Positions 25,297-34,359 of a DNA stretch of 53,746 bases are shown here, piece after piece. The stretch spans positions 1 through 53,746 of the forward strand of contig NZ_NSGJ01000037.1 in NCBI RefSeq assembly GCF_002286775.1, given 5' to 3'. The notes beneath the pieces were generated by a model. The model ran no database searches. It was given only the letters and a program-made list of their open reading frames with translations, and was not told the DNA's origin. Source of the stretch: Myroides sp. N17-2. GTDB taxonomy: Bacteria > Bacteroidota > Bacteroidia > Flavobacteriales > Flavobacteriaceae. Within the stretch, counting starts at the first letter, position 1; the number at the start of each line of letters is the position of its first letter. The translations under genes and the position numbers were made by a program.

Positions 25297-26148
25297 CTAC
25301 ACTCCCCTTTCCTTATGCCTCTCTTCAACCGTAAAAAACAAGTTCTCAAGCATACGTGGAATACGTATTGCCTCACCTGTCTCAATACGCGAAGACACTA
25401 AGCTAATAGGAAACACAACTTCTTCTGTATCTTTATATCGCATCGCTAACTCTCGTTCTCCCACTTCTTCTACAGCAACCCAATTAAAGTCTAAATAGTA
25501 ATACTGTAGTAACGTTCCTAGCATCAATCCTAACTTGGCTATATACTCTTTATCTCTAGGATTAAAGCACTGTTCATCAAATAGCCATTGTAGCACATCT
25601 AATGCCTTACCCGATTGCAGACACGTCTGTACCCCCTCTCTATCTGTGCCAAGTATATCACTAATGCTTTCTTCTATATATCTCTCCTCTTCAGCTGTGA
25701 TAACTAAACACTCGTGGCTCGCCTCAAACATAAATCCAATAGTCGCTATCATCTTCTCTACTTCCTCTACGTATGACTTTTCTAACTCGGTGCCCGCTTG
25801 CTCTAAGTTAAAAACCAATTGTAATGTAAACTGTACATTTGTAAATAGAATAGTATACTCGTGTATATACATATCCTCAATATCATATATGTGTTTAAAA
25901 TAACACTTATCTACTACCTCCTCTACAAAAGTATTATAGTCGCTCGCTTCCCTTTTCAACAAATCCAACTCTGTCTCAAAGTTAAATTCCTGTTCAGGTA
26001 TCACCTTTCCTGTAAAAATATAGATATAAGGCATATATTCTTCCTCCTCTTTACATAGCATTACTCCATCATAATCAGGAATCTCTAGAATATATTCATC
26101 TAGAGCTAGCATCGCTATTCTTTCCACCCCTAAATCAACTAACTGCAT
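25297..26148 (-). CDS. DUF3806 domain protein, paralogue A
   Basis: The 283-residue acidic protein carries a C-terminal DUF3806 block (about residues 195-260): KLGLMLGTLLQYYYLDFNWV, then REL-AMRYKDTEEVVFPISL and SSRIETGEAI. The N-terminal half resembles the matching half of the gene at 26851-27729. No signal peptide or membrane helix is seen. DUF3806 function is not established. The pair, with a small lipoprotein gene between, probably arose by local duplication. Two further acidic stretches (KEEEEYMPY and EEERYIEES) stand out. It is preceded by a terminator, so it has its own transcript. Confidence 0.8.
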   Translation of the reverse strand: MQLVDLGVERIAMLALDEYILEIPDYDGVMLCKEEEEYMPYIYIFTGKVIPEQEFNFETELDLLKREASDYNTFVEEVVDKCYFKHIYDIEDMYIHEYTILFTNVQFTLQLVFNLEQAGTELEKSYVEEVEKMIATIGFMFEASHECLVITAEEERYIEESISDILGTDREGVQTCLQSGKALDVLQWLFDEQCFNPRDKEYIAKLGLMLGTLLQYYYLDFNWVAVEEVGERELAMRYKDTEEVVFPISLVSSRIETGEAIRIPRMLENLFFTVEERHKERGV

Positions 26149-26237
26149 ATAATCTATTTTATAAAACTTTATAAATATAATATTTTATCATTAGTTAATA
26201 AAATACTGTTCAACAACATATTAACATCGTTATATAT

Positions 26238-26262
26238 AAAAAGCCACCCTCTTGGATAGCTT
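26238..26262 (-). terminator. Terminator of the 166-residue lipoprotein gene
   Basis: On the minus strand AGCTATCC pairs with GGGTGGCT (including G-T pairs), followed by T residues. Nearly the same sequence recurs at 26816-26842, after the DUF3806 paralogue B gene. Confidence 0.75.
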
Positions 26263-26268
26263 ATAATA

Positions 26269-26769
26269 TTACTCCCATCTATAAATGATCTTGTACCACC
26301 CTACAGCTTTAGTATCCACGACTTCGATATTCGAAATACATTTATTATCTCTAGGCACTACGTCTTTAAGTGTATTAAAATCTCTCCTAACTTCTTCAAA
26401 AGGCTTAGTATCAACAGTTCTAAACATACTGTGAACAGCAGATAATTGTTGCGTTTTAGAATAATAACACGTCACAGTGTTATATACACAATTATAGTAG
26501 ATAGGAATACTAATATTATATTCCTGCATATAATCCTCCTCCATAACCATCTTGATAACGTTAGTTAATTTAGCCTCTACTACCTCCTTATCTTCCCCTT
26601 TATAAAGAATGACTCCTCTAATGTTAATTGCACAACTACTATCAATCTGCATACGTTTATAGTCATTACTTATCCCTTTAGCTAATGACGAGCTTTTAGC
26701 TATCTGTCCCTCCTTTTTACAAGAAACTAAACAAATCGAAACTATAAAAACAAAAATAAAACACTTCAT
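26269..26769 (-). CDS. Putative lipoprotein of unknown function
   Basis: The 166-residue product starts with a lipoprotein signal (FIVSICLVSCKKEG, acyl-Cys at residue 17). No domain is recognised. The mature part has a mixed alpha/beta look with a Cys pair-like set (CAINIRG, YYNCVYNTVTCYY, NKCISNI) that could form disulphides outside the cytosol. It lies between the two DUF3806 paralogues on the same strand, with a separate terminator on each side. Confidence 0.7.
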   Translation of the reverse strand: MKCFIFVFIVSICLVSCKKEGQIAKSSSLAKGISNDYKRMQIDSSCAINIRGVILYKGEDKEVVEAKLTNVIKMVMEEDYMQEYNISIPIYYNCVYNTVTCYYSKTQQLSAVHSMFRTVDTKPFEEVRRDFNTLKDVVPRDNKCISNIEVVDTKAVGWYKIIYRWE

Positions 26770-26815
26770 ACTAACGGTTTATCACTCTTAGTAAATATAA
26801 AGATTAAACACCTAC

Positions 26816-26842
26816 AAAAAAAGCCACCCTCTCGGATAGCTT
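26816..26842 (-). terminator. Terminator of DUF3806 paralogue B
   Basis: AGCTATCC and GGGTGGCT (minus strand) close a GAGA loop, followed by at least six T. It differs by about one base from the copy at 26238-26262. Confidence 0.8.
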
Positions 26843-26850
26843 CATATACT

Positions 26851-27729
26851 TTAAAAATTATAGTCTAATACCTTAAACTGTTTGTCTTTTTCTACAGCAG
26901 ATTTGATATGACTAGTTACTTCTTCCATTAGATAATTAACATCTATATCTTCCCCATCCTCTATTCGCTTTGTGATCATACTAATGGGAAAACACTGCAC
27001 TGCGTAATCTCTATACTGTAGCGCCATCTCTCTACCATACTCATCACTCACTACTACCCAATGAAAATCCTCATATTGATACGCTATGCAGCTACCAAAT
27101 AACATTCCTAAGGCTTGATAATAAACTCTGTCATCCGCTTCATAATCTCTTCGCGTTAATATATCTTGTAAAATATGAACTACCTCGCCGCTTTCATATA
27201 ACCCTCCTAATTCCTCAGTAGGCAAGTCCAATACTTTAGCTACTTCTTCTGTCAAGTAATAAAGATCCTCGTACCTCGGCTCTAACAATGGAAATTCTAA
27301 AGAGGATAAGGCATCAATACTCTTTATCATCTCCACTATTTCTTTCTTATAGCTATTAACCTCATCCATATCCCCTTGTCCCTTATTGGCTGTAAGTGAT
27401 ATCGCTATAATGTGCTCACCATACATCACTTCATAGATATGCATATACAAGTTCTCCGATGAATCCGTGTCATAAGAGAAATAACTCTTACCACTATGTG
27501 TGACAGCCTGTACATTATATTCCGTAGCCTTCTCCTTAAAATCAGTTATAATATCCTTTTGTGTTACTCCTTTCACACGTTCAAAGTAGATAACACTAAT
27601 ACGGATTACAGGTTCATCATCCCTTTCTCCCTTATACAACTGTATCGTTTGTTCATTTTCACTCGCTCCATAGTAATGACTCGGTGTTTTTATAATGGTC
27701 TGCCCATCTCCTATTTCGAATATTTTCAT
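26851..27729 (-). CDS. DUF3806 domain protein, paralogue B
   Basis: The 292-residue protein matches paralogue A over its length. The DUF3806 block is YQALGMLFGSCIAYQYEDFH, then WVVVSDEYGREMALQYRDYA and VQCFPISMITKRIEDGEDI. The N-terminal half (FEIGDGQTIIKTPSHYYG) reads like a small stress- or ligand-binding alpha/beta domain. There is no export signal. DUF3806 proteins often occur in paralogous groups with unknown roles. The gene lies 9 bases from its terminator and is about 80 bases upstream of the lipoprotein gene on the same strand. Confidence 0.83.
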   Translation of the reverse strand: MKIFEIGDGQTIIKTPSHYYGASENEQTIQLYKGERDDEPVIRISVIYFERVKGVTQKDIITDFKEKATEYNVQAVTHSGKSYFSYDTDSSENLYMHIYEVMYGEHIIAISLTANKGQGDMDEVNSYKKEIVEMIKSIDALSSLEFPLLEPRYEDLYYLTEEVAKVLDLPTEELGGLYESGEVVHILQDILTRRDYEADDRVYYQALGMLFGSCIAYQYEDFHWVVVSDEYGREMALQYRDYAVQCFPISMITKRIEDGEDIDVNYLMEEVTSHIKSAVEKDKQFKVLDYNF

Positions 27730-27852
27730 TGTGTTGTGTCTGTTTTACCCAAAGATATTATTTCTAATAAACATTTAACTACTTTAACCTGTTATATCTT
27801 ATGATGAACTTAGCCTCAATAATTAAACACCTCATTTTTAACATCATTGCAC

Positions 27853-27881
27853 AAAAAAAGCCACTCTTCTATAGAGTAGCT
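27853..27881 (-). terminator. Terminator downstream of trmH-like gene
   Basis: On the minus strand AGCTACTCT pairs with AGAGTGGCT and is followed by seven T. It lies 185 bases past the methyltransferase stop, beyond the palindromic element at 27890-28045. Confidence 0.8.
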
Positions 27882-27889
27882 TTCTGTAT

Positions 27890-28045
27890 TACCTTAAATC
27901 TGCAGATAACGTTCAAACGAGAATAAATTGTACAAAACAGAGCAATATTAGTGATTAAAGCACACTGTAGTGTGGTTTTAGAGCTAATTGAAGCTATGTA
28001 AAGTAGAATTTATTCGTAGTAAATGGTAGGTGCAGATTTAAGGTA
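27890..28045. repeat. 156-base imperfect palindrome with perfect 15-base ends (MITE-like or long hairpin)
   Basis: The 15 bases at 27890-27904 are the exact reverse complement of 28031-28045. Further in, GAATAAATT (27921-27929) pairs with AATTTATTC (28007-28015), and the inner parts also align as inverted halves, for example GTACAAAACAGAGC against the complement of GCTATGTAAAGTAG. CACACTGTAGTGTG (27961-27974) sits close to the centre. The whole block therefore folds as one long hairpin. It has no reading frame and lies in the 3' region of the methyltransferase transcript. Confidence 0.7.
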
Positions 28046-28065
28046 TTATACTAATAAATATATTC

Positions 28066-28590
28066 TTACATCTGTTGAAACAAGTCCCAAATAACGATTC
28101 CGGCACTTACAGAGATATTTAAAGAGTGCTTAGTTCCTAACTGCGGAATCTCTATCACACCATCACTAAAGTTAACTACCTCTTGGTTCACTCCCTTTAC
28201 TTCATTTCCAAAAACTAGAGCATACTTCACTCCTTCTGTTATCTTAAAGTCATTAAGCATCACACTATTTTCTACCTGTTCTACTGACTGTACAGATACA
28301 CCACTTTCTTTTAGTGATTTTACCACTTCTACCACATCCTTAGCATACTCCCATTCTACAGTCTCTGTAGCTCCTAAAGCCGTCTTGTGTATCTCTTTAT
28401 TAGGTGGAGTCGCAGTAATACCACATAGATATACTTTCTCTACTAAAAAGGCATCACAAGTTCTGAATACAGAACCGATATTATGTAAACTTCTAACATC
28501 ATCTAAAACTACGATAATAGGTGTCTTCTCAGAAGCCTTAAATTCTTCTACATTTTTACGATCTAATTCTTCATTGGCTAATTTGCGCAT
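28066..28590 (-). CDS. TrmH/SpoU-family RNA 2'-O-methyltransferase
   Basis: This 174-residue SPOUT methyltransferase should methylate a ribose in tRNA or rRNA using S-adenosylmethionine. The three SpoU motifs are visible: LDDVRSLHNIGSVFRTCDAF (motif 1), YALVFGNEVKGVN (motif 2) and IPQLGTKHSLNISVSAGIVIWD (motif 3). It is shorter than TrmH and lacks an N-terminal RNA-binding extension, so the target RNA is not predictable. Adjacent, on the other strand, are a membrane protein gene and mutS, an order I recall from other Flavobacteriaceae. Confidence 0.92.
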   Translation of the reverse strand: MRKLANEELDRKNVEEFKASEKTPIIVVLDDVRSLHNIGSVFRTCDAFLVEKVYLCGITATPPNKEIHKTALGATETVEWEYAKDVVEVVKSLKESGVSVQSVEQVENSVMLNDFKITEGVKYALVFGNEVKGVNQEVVNFSDGVIEIPQLGTKHSLNISVSAGIVIWDLFQQM

Positions 28591-28784
28591 AGTCTACTTT
28601 ATTTTTTAGCAAAAGTACTATTTATCAAATGGATATTTTAAAGTATTGCCAAAATAAACTGTCGAATATTCCTTTATGTTAGCAACTAAACAAAAAGTAA
28701 ACAAATTCAAACATCTCCTTCTCTTCTTATAAAATATAAAGAACAATATCCCTGCTCTTTATACGTAATTTAAAACACTGTTTC

Positions 28785-28792
28785 TAAATTTG
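28785..28792 (+). promoter_or_regulatory. Putative -7 element of the 95-residue membrane protein gene
   Basis: TAAATTTG matches TAnnTTTG, 20 bases before the start codon. Confidence 0.5.
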
Positions 28793-28812
28793 TTAGAACA
28801 AAACACCACACC

Positions 28813-29100
28813 ATGACTAATAAATCACTAAATCAGTTAGCCTTATTAACTATACTGAACAATCTAGTATTTGTGGTAATCTTACAAGGCTCGCTTACCA
28901 CAGAATTCATTAAGAATCCGAAGTATGTTATTATTGTTGAGATAGTTTGGATACTTTGTTTGACTGGGCAAATCTTATTGCCAACTATTATGTACACACT
29001 CTTAAAAGCCTATAAGGCAAGTGTACATAAGTTTCCTATAATAGCCATTTGTATATCTATTATATCAATAGCATTTTTTGCATTTACCGGAATACAATAA
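28813..29100 (+). CDS. Small membrane protein, three predicted helices
   Basis: The 95-residue product has hydrophobic segments at about residues 8-25, 38-62 and 74-92. No domain is recognised. It has its own promoter-like element and is followed by a hairpin at 29103-29161 rather than a classical terminator. Function unknown. Confidence 0.65.
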   Translation: MTNKSLNQLALLTILNNLVFVVILQGSLTTEFIKNPKYVIIVEIVWILCLTGQILLPTIMYTLLKAYKASVHKFPIIAICISIISIAFFAFTGIQ

Positions 29101-29102
29101 TT

Positions 29103-29161
29103 AAATATAAACCCTGGATCACAGTCAACTGCTATACTAATTAGTTGATTGTGATTCTAGG
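29103..29161 (+). other. Long interrupted hairpin without T tract
   Basis: Two outer blocks AAACC/GGTTT, a middle block GATCACA/TGTGAT and an inner block TCAACT/AGTTGA pair around GCTATACTAAT (roughly 29110-29163). It separates the small membrane gene from the FUSC-like gene. It could be an attenuating or processing structure. Confidence 0.45.
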
Positions 29162-29167
29162 TTTACA

Positions 29168-29198
29168 TTGTATAGTTTGTTTTGAGTTAGTACCTTTG
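29168..29198 (+). promoter_or_regulatory. Promoter of the FUSC-like gene
   Basis: TTG at 29168-29170 and TACCTTTG at 29191-29198 are separated by 20 bases, as expected for flavobacterial housekeeping promoters. The start codon is 20 bases downstream. Confidence 0.6.
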
Positions 29199-29218
29199 CA
29201 GGCTCATAAAAAACTCGT

Positions 29219-29737
29219 ATGCTACGAAATCTCATAACTAGACTAATCACTTCTGCTGTAATAATATATACTACTAGATGCTTTATTGGCTTTTATGTTG
29301 GCTATATTCTATTCTTAAAGTATCCTAATTATGAGATATTATGGACACTTATTTCTATTATTCTAGTCATTTCACCTGAGGGAAAGAACTCTAAGAAGTT
29401 ATCTATCGAACGCTTTAAATCTAATTTAGTAGGATCGGTAGTAGGTTTAGTCTGTCTAGAGATACACCCTGAATCAAATCTTTACATTAGCTTACTCGGT
29501 GTATTCTTGACTATTATGACCTGCTATTTTTTCAAGATTCTCGATATGGCACGCGTAGCTCTAGTTGCCCTTATTATTATCTTAGTACAACCACACACCG
29601 CTAGCTCTGTAGAGGCAACACCACTATTTAGATGTCTAGCAGTTACTTTAGGTTGTCTTATTGGGTTGACCATAACAGTATCTACCTCTATGATAATTCG
29701 TCGATTAAAGAAATACTATGGTATCCCAAGAGATTAG
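29219..29737 (+). CDS. FUSC-like (aromatic acid exporter/YccS type) membrane protein
   Basis: The 172-residue protein is almost all hydrophobic helices with the FUSC-type core: [18 protein letters not shown] early on, then [20 protein letters not shown]. It corresponds to the membrane half of fusaric-acid/aromatic-acid exporters and lacks their soluble domain. Such short proteins are common in Bacteroidota and their substrates are unknown. It lies just upstream of mutS, whose own promoter starts 28 bases after this stop. Confidence 0.75.
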   Translation: MLRNLITRLITSAVIIYTTRCFIGFYVGYILFLKYPNYEILWTLISIILVISPEGKNSKKLSIERFKSNLVGSVVGLVCLEIHPESNLYISLLGVFLTIMTCYFFKILDMARVALVALIIILVQPHTASSVEATPLFRCLAVTLGCLIGLTITVSTSMIIRRLKKYYGIPRD

Positions 29738-29764
29738 ATAGTAGTGATTCTGATTATTTGGGAT

Positions 29765-29772
29765 TATATTTG
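29765..29772 (+). promoter_or_regulatory. Putative -7 element of mutS
   Basis: TATATTTG matches TAnnTTTG and is 24 bases before the mutS ATG at 29797. Confidence 0.55.
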
Positions 29773-29796
29773 TATTTTGAAATACAAATTGACGTT

Positions 29797-32397
29797 ATGA
29801 CCTCTAAAGCTAAAGCTCCCAAAGAAACACCATTAATGAAGCAATACAACGATATAAAGGCTAAGTATCCTGATGCTTGTCTATTATTTCGCGTTGGGGA
29901 TTTTTATGAAACTTTCGGTGAGGACGCGGTCAGAGCCTCTAAAATACTAGGAATAACACTAACGAAGAGAAGTGCAGGATCACCAAGTGAAACAGAATTA
30001 GCTGGTTTCCCTCATCATTCTATTAATGTCTATCTACCTAAATTAGTTAAAGCAGGACTTAGAGTTGCTATCTGTGATCAGTTAGAAGATCCTAAGACTA
30101 CCAAGACTATTGTCAAAAGAGGTGTAACAGAACTAGTAACACCTGGTGTAGCATTAAATGATGAAGTACTGCAATCTAAGTCTAACAACTTTTTATGTGC
30201 AATACACTTCGCTAAAAAAACCATTGGTATCTCTTTCTTAGATGTATCTACAGGTGAATTCTTAACCACAGAAGGTAATCAAGATTATATCGATAAACTA
30301 CTTCAGAACTTCTCTCCGAGTGAAGTATTAGTTCAGAAGAGTAATAAGACACATTTCTTACAGAACTATGGTTCTACCTATAATCTATTCTTATTAGACG
30401 ACTGGGTATTCAAGACAGACTTCGCGTTCGAATCTCTAACTAATCACTTCAAAACAAATTCATTAAAAGGTTTTGGTGTAGAAGATCTAGAAGAGGGAAC
30501 TATCGCCTGTGGAGCTATTTTATACTACTTATCAGAAACACAACATACTAAACTAGAGCATATCTCTTCTATACAACGTATCGCTGAAGATGCCTATGTA
30601 TGGATGGATAGATTCACGATAAGAAACCTAGAGTTATATAACAGTGCTAATCTAAATGCTATTACACTACTAGACGTAATAGACAAGACATTATCTCCTA
30701 TGGGAGGGCGTCTACTTAAACGATGGTTAGCCTTACCACTTAAAGACACAAAGAAGATCATCGATAGACATAATATCGTCGAGAACTTAAAGGAGGATAC
30801 TGAGTTGTTAGTTCTATTCCAACAACAAATAAAGAAGATATCAGACTTAGAACGATTAATCTCTAAAATAGCAACAGCTAAAGTATCTCCACGTGAACTA
30901 GTGTATCTAAAGGATTCACTAGATGCTATTATTCCGATCAAAGAAATAGCGCAGAAGAGTAGCAATGACTCTCTAAAGCAAATGGGGAATACACTACACG
31001 GCTGTGAACTACTGAGAGACAAGATAAGAACTACGATTAGTGAGAATGCTCCTGTGGCTATCGCTAAAGGAAATGCTATCGCAGAAGGCGTTAACCAAGA
31101 CTTAGATGAACTTCGAAAAATCTCTACTTCTGGTAAAGAATTACTAGAGGCAATGGAACTTAGAGAAAGTGAAAAGACAGGTATTCCATCACTTAAGATC
31201 TCATTTAATAACGTGTTCGGGTACTATATCGAAGTGCGTAATACACATAAAAACAAAGTTCCTACTGACTGGATACGCAAACAGACTTTAGTCAATGCAG
31301 AACGCTATATCACAGAGGAATTAAAAGAATACGAGACCAAGATACTTGGTGCAGAGGAGAAAATATACAAGCTAGAGAATGAACTATACGATGCCTTTGT
31401 AGCATGGTGTGCACAATACATCAAGCCTGTACAACTCAACGCCAATCTAGTCGCTCAGTTAGATTGTTTGAGCTCTTTTGCTCAACAGGCTATTGAGAAT
31501 AACTATGTACGCCCTGTTTTAGATGATTCTTACGAATTAGATATCAAAGACGGACGTCACCCTGTTATCGAAAAACAGTTAGCTTATGATACCCCTTACA
31601 TCTCAAATGATGTGTATCTAAACAATAAAGAGCAGCAAATCATTATGATTACCGGTCCTAATATGTCTGGTAAGTCTGCTATCTTAAGACAGACAGCGCT
31701 TATCGTATTATTAGCACAGATGGGAAGTTTTGTCCCGGCGAAGTCGCTGCGCATGGGAGTAGTTGATAAGATATTCACTCGTGTAGGAGCTAGTGATAAT
31801 ATCTCTATGGGAGAGTCTACATTTATGGTAGAGATGAACGAGACAGCTTCTATCCTAAACAATATTTCTGATAGAAGTTTAGTATTACTTGATGAGATTG
31901 GTAGAGGAACAAGTACCTATGATGGTATCTCTATCGCATGGGCTATAGCAGAATACCTACATCAACACCCTGGTAAACCTAAGACGTTATTCGCGACACA
32001 CTATCACGAATTAAATGATATGTCACAGAACTTCGACGGCATTAAGAACTATAATGTCTCTGTAAAAGAGCTTAAAGACAATGTACTATTCTTACGTAAG
32101 CTAGTACCTGGAGGTAGCGCACACAGCTTTGGTATTCACGTAGCGAAGATGGCAGGAATGCCTACTACTGTATTAAAAAGAGCAGAGAAGATGCTAAAAC
32201 AGCTAGAAAAAGGTCATTCAAAAGATCCTCAACAGCCACTAAAAGCAGTAGAAGATGATATTCAACTTAGCTTCTTCAACCTAGATGATCCACTATTAGA
32301 AGAATTAAAGGAGGATATCTTAGCTATAGATGTGAATAATATTACACCTATAGAAGCAATAATGAAGATCAATGAATTAAAAAAGAAACTAAAATAA
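29797..32397 (+). CDS. mutS: DNA mismatch repair protein MutS
   Basis: MutS recognises mismatches and small loops and recruits MutL. The 866-residue product has the mismatch-binding FYE motif in [14 protein letters not shown] near the N-terminus. The Walker A motif GPNMSGKSA is near residue 618, with the Walker B/signature [12 protein letters not shown] and the ATHYHEL switch after it. The C-terminal tail carries the HTH-like region. The frame stays open for 55 codons upstream (to 29632), but that part overlaps the FUSC-like gene and the mutS promoter. The ATG at 29797 gives the family start [19 protein letters not shown] and is preferred. Confidence 0.97.
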   Translation: MTSKAKAPKETPLMKQYNDIKAKYPDACLLFRVGDFYETFGEDAVRASKILGITLTKRSAGSPSETELAGFPHHSINVYLPKLVKAGLRVAICDQLEDPKTTKTIVKRGVTELVTPGVALNDEVLQSKSNNFLCAIHFAKKTIGISFLDVSTGEFLTTEGNQDYIDKLLQNFSPSEVLVQKSNKTHFLQNYGSTYNLFLLDDWVFKTDFAFESLTNHFKTNSLKGFGVEDLEEGTIACGAILYYLSETQHTKLEHISSIQRIAEDAYVWMDRFTIRNLELYNSANLNAITLLDVIDKTLSPMGGRLLKRWLALPLKDTKKIIDRHNIVENLKEDTELLVLFQQQIKKISDLERLISKIATAKVSPRELVYLKDSLDAIIPIKEIAQKSSNDSLKQMGNTLHGCELLRDKIRTTISENAPVAIAKGNAIAEGVNQDLDELRKISTSGKELLEAMELRESEKTGIPSLKISFNNVFGYYIEVRNTHKNKVPTDWIRKQTLVNAERYITEELKEYETKILGAEEKIYKLENELYDAFVAWCAQYIKPVQLNANLVAQLDCLSSFAQQAIENNYVRPVLDDSYELDIKDGRHPVIEKQLAYDTPYISNDVYLNNKEQQIIMITGPNMSGKSAILRQTALIVLLAQMGSFVPAKSLRMGVVDKIFTRVGASDNISMGESTFMVEMNETASILNNISDRSLVLLDEIGRGTSTYDGISIAWAIAEYLHQHPGKPKTLFATHYHELNDMSQNFDGIKNYNVSVKELKDNVLFLRKLVPGGSAHSFGIHVAKMAGMPTTVLKRAEKMLKQLEKGHSKDPQQPLKAVEDDIQLSFFNLDDPLLEELKEDILAIDVNNITPIEAIMKINELKKKLK

Positions 32398-32413
32398 GCC
32401 CGTATATTAATAC

Positions 32414-32443
32414 AAGGAGACTTTATAAAGTCTCCTTTTTTTG
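32414..32443 (+). terminator. Intrinsic terminator of mutS
   Basis: AAGGAGACTTTA (32414-32425) pairs with TAAAGTCTCCTT (32426-32437), followed by a T run; essentially no loop bases remain unless the central pairs open. Confidence 0.9.
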
Positions 32444-32534
32444 TTTCAAGCACTAAAACTTAAAAAAATACAAAAAGTCAGCATTTGTATATCAAGGAGT
32501 TAAAAAATATCTTTCTTTTTTTGTACTATTTGAT

Positions 32535-32564
32535 TTGGAGAAACGAAAAAACATCCTATATTTG
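32535..32564 (+). promoter_or_regulatory. Promoter of the tRNA-Gly/tRNA-Leu operon
   Basis: TTG at 32535-32537 and TATATTTG at 32557-32564 are separated by 19 bases. The following sequence GCACTCGCAAT is nearly repeated after the promoter of the second tRNA-Leu (53499). Confidence 0.75.
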
Positions 32565-32605
32565 CACTCGCAATACGGAAGTAAAGCAATGTTCTTATAA
32601 CATAC

Positions 32606-32678
32606 GCGAAAATAGCTCAGTTGGTAGAGCGCAACCTTGCCAAGGTTGAGGTCGCGGGTTCGAATCCCGTTTTTCGCT
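32606..32678 (+). tRNA. tRNA-Gly (GCC)
   Basis: Acceptor GCGAAAA pairs with TTTTCGC, D-arm AGCTCAGTTGGTAGAGC, anticodon stem-loop CAACC-TTGCCAA-GGTTG with anticodon GCC, T-arm GCGGGTTCGAATCCCGT. CCA is not encoded. It is co-transcribed with the tRNA-Leu 9 bases downstream. Confidence 0.97.
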
Positions 32679-32687
32679 CAATACCAT

Positions 32688-32773
32688 GCTCGAGTGGTGG
32701 AAGTGGTAGACACGCTGGACTTAAAATCCAGTGGGTAGTAATGCCCGTGCGGGTTCAAGTCCCGCCTCGAGTA
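32688..32773 (+). tRNA. tRNA-Leu (TAA), copy 1, at the left boundary of the mobile region
   Basis: The 86-base class II tRNA has anticodon loop CTTAAAA (TAA) and a variable arm TGGGTAGTAATGCCCG. CCA is not encoded (CTA follows). The gene is identical base for base to 53540-53625. The serine recombinase gene runs into it from the right on the opposite strand and stops at 32721, inside the anticodon loop. That makes this tRNA the likely attachment site of the element. Confidence 0.96.
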
Positions 32774-34298
32774 CTAAACGGGAGAATTGAATTTTTTGTT
32801 CATTTCTCCCGTTTTCATTTTCAGCTATTTCATTATTTATCAATAGGATAGACCTTACTAAAACATTAATTCTATCGGTTCGATAAATTTCCCCATCAAA
32901 AACTACTTTCTCTGGAAAGATTGAACCTATTATTCTTCTTTTCATTGATATATCTGCCTGAGCGTAGAGTGTACCTATGTTTGCAATTACTTCTATTGCT
33001 TTATTCAATATTTTATTAATGTCAATCTTTACCTTACTGTTCTCTTTCATTAATTGTGTTTCTAACACTTCAAGTTCTGCTTTATTCGATTTTTTGATTT
33101 CAAGATAATCCTCATCGTCAAGTGTTCCACTTAATAATTTTGTTCGCGCCATACTAAGTTGAGCGTTTAGTCTTTCTATCTCGTTTAGCAGTGTTTTCTT
33201 TTGATCAATTGGATTCTTTAATATCTTGTTATAGGTATCTAACAAATGTTTCTTTAAACGGGTTAAAAACGCCTCGTTTAATTGTAATTGATGTAATCCC
33301 TCTTCAAATAATAAGTTTGCCTTGCTTGCACTATGTCTAAACCCACAAGAGCCTATACAGTGATAGTAATAATAACTGTTGTTTCTACCCTTTGATAAAC
33401 TACCTGTTAAGTTTCTACTACACTTAGGACAAACTAAAAATCCCCTTAGTGGTAAATTCTCATCTGAAAGTACTTTTGTATTTGGTAATTCCTTTCTTAC
33501 TTTTCCATCTAACACCTCTTGAACTTTATCAAACAATTCTGTTGTAATTAGTGCTTCATGTAGTCCATCGACAAAGTGAGCTTCTTCGTCTTTGTGTTTA
33601 GGTATAAATATCTTGCCACAATATAAAGGATTGCGAATCGCTACGTGAAAAGCACTCTTACTAAGACTACGAGGACTAAACTTATTCATCTCTAAGCGTA
33701 TTTGATTAGCTGCTAATAATCCCTTAGCGATTTCTTCAAAAGCCCAGACTAACGCTTTAGCTTCTAATTCCTTTACAGCGATATACTTTGTTCCATCCTC
33801 TTTACTCCTGTTTATATATCCAAAGGGAGCTTTACCCATCAATCTTCCTTCCCTCTTAGCTCTTCTCATACCGTGATAGACATTAAGTGCTCTACGGTCA
33901 TTCTCTACCTCTGGAGCCGCTAAGTAAATCGCAAGCATTATTTTATTTTCAGGAATTGATAAATCTAAGGGTTGTTCAATAGCTTGTAATTCGATGCCTA
34001 ATTTGGTTAGTTCACTAAGCATTTGATACGCATCACCAGCATTACGACTAAACCGATCCCACTTGGTAAATAACAACAAGTTGGTTTTATTGCTTCGCTT
34101 ACGCAATTCTTTCATTAATGCAATCCAAGAGGGACGATTAAAACTTTTAGCTGAATGATCCTCTAAGATAACCTTGCCTACTTGAATATCGTTTGATTGG
34201 CAAAAGCGTCGAAGTCGCTCTTCTTGATCTCTTTGAGAATAACCTTTATCAGCTTGTTCATCCGTTGAAACACGGATATACAAATCTGCTATTTTCAT
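32721..34298 (-). CDS. Large serine recombinase (site-specific integrase)
   Basis: The 525-residue protein has the resolvase catalytic domain (LYIRVSTDEQADKGYSQRDQ, with Ser11 as nucleophile, and FTKWDRFSRNAGDAY). A recombinase domain follows (GKAPFGYINRSKEDG, with a helical region near 190-260). A zinc ribbon (CPKCSRNLTGS, then HCIGSCGFRHS) and a C-terminal coiled coil (about 370-450) complete it. All hallmarks of an active integrase are present. The final 18 residues (LVLEAGLEPARALLPTGF) are antisense tRNA-Leu sequence, and the stop lies opposite the anticodon loop. The original C-terminus before integration may therefore differ. This positions the gene at one att site. Confidence 0.93.
   Translation of the reverse strand: MKIADLYIRVSTDEQADKGYSQRDQEERLRRFCQSNDIQVGKVILEDHSAKSFNRPSWIALMKELRKRSNKTNLLLFTKWDRFSRNAGDAYQMLSELTKLGIELQAIEQPLDLSIPENKIMLAIYLAAPEVENDRRALNVYHGMRRAKREGRLMGKAPFGYINRSKEDGTKYIAVKELEAKALVWAFEEIAKGLLAANQIRLEMNKFSPRSLSKSAFHVAIRNPLYCGKIFIPKHKDEEAHFVDGLHEALITTELFDKVQEVLDGKVRKELPNTKVLSDENLPLRGFLVCPKCSRNLTGSLSKGRNNSYYYYHCIGSCGFRHSASKANLLFEEGLHQLQLNEAFLTRLKKHLLDTYNKILKNPIDQKKTLLNEIERLNAQLSMARTKLLSGTLDDEDYLEIKKSNKAELEVLETQLMKENSKVKIDINKILNKAIEVIANIGTLYAQADISMKRRIIGSIFPEKVVFDGEIYRTDRINVLVRSILLINNEIAENENGRNEQKIQFSRLVLEAGLEPARALLPTGF
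32775..32817 (+). terminator. Terminator of the tRNA-Gly/tRNA-Leu operon, inside the recombinase 3' end
   Basis: AAACGGGAGAA (32776-32786) pairs with TTCTCCCGTTT (about 32804-32814), followed by T-rich sequence. It starts 2 bases after the tRNA and lies within the antisense recombinase frame. Confidence 0.75.
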
Positions 34299-34359
34299 AA
34301 GTTAATTATTTAATTTGACACAATTGTTTTGGTTGGAAGTGTATAAATATACAAATAAC

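Noticed and set aside
27975..28000. GTTTTAGAGCTA inside the palindromic element looks like the start of a type II-A CRISPR repeat or tracrRNA scaffold
   Set aside because: There is a single copy, no spacers, no Cas gene in the window, and the stretch is explained as part of the imperfect palindrome.
29632..29796. In-frame 55-codon extension of mutS upstream of 29797
   Set aside because: It overlaps the FUSC-like gene and contains the likely mutS promoter; the MutS family N-terminus begins at the ATG at 29797.
32621..32851. Plus-strand reading frame across tRNA-Gly and tRNA-Leu
   Set aside because: It is a by-product of the tRNA genes; no protein family or ribosome binding context supports it.
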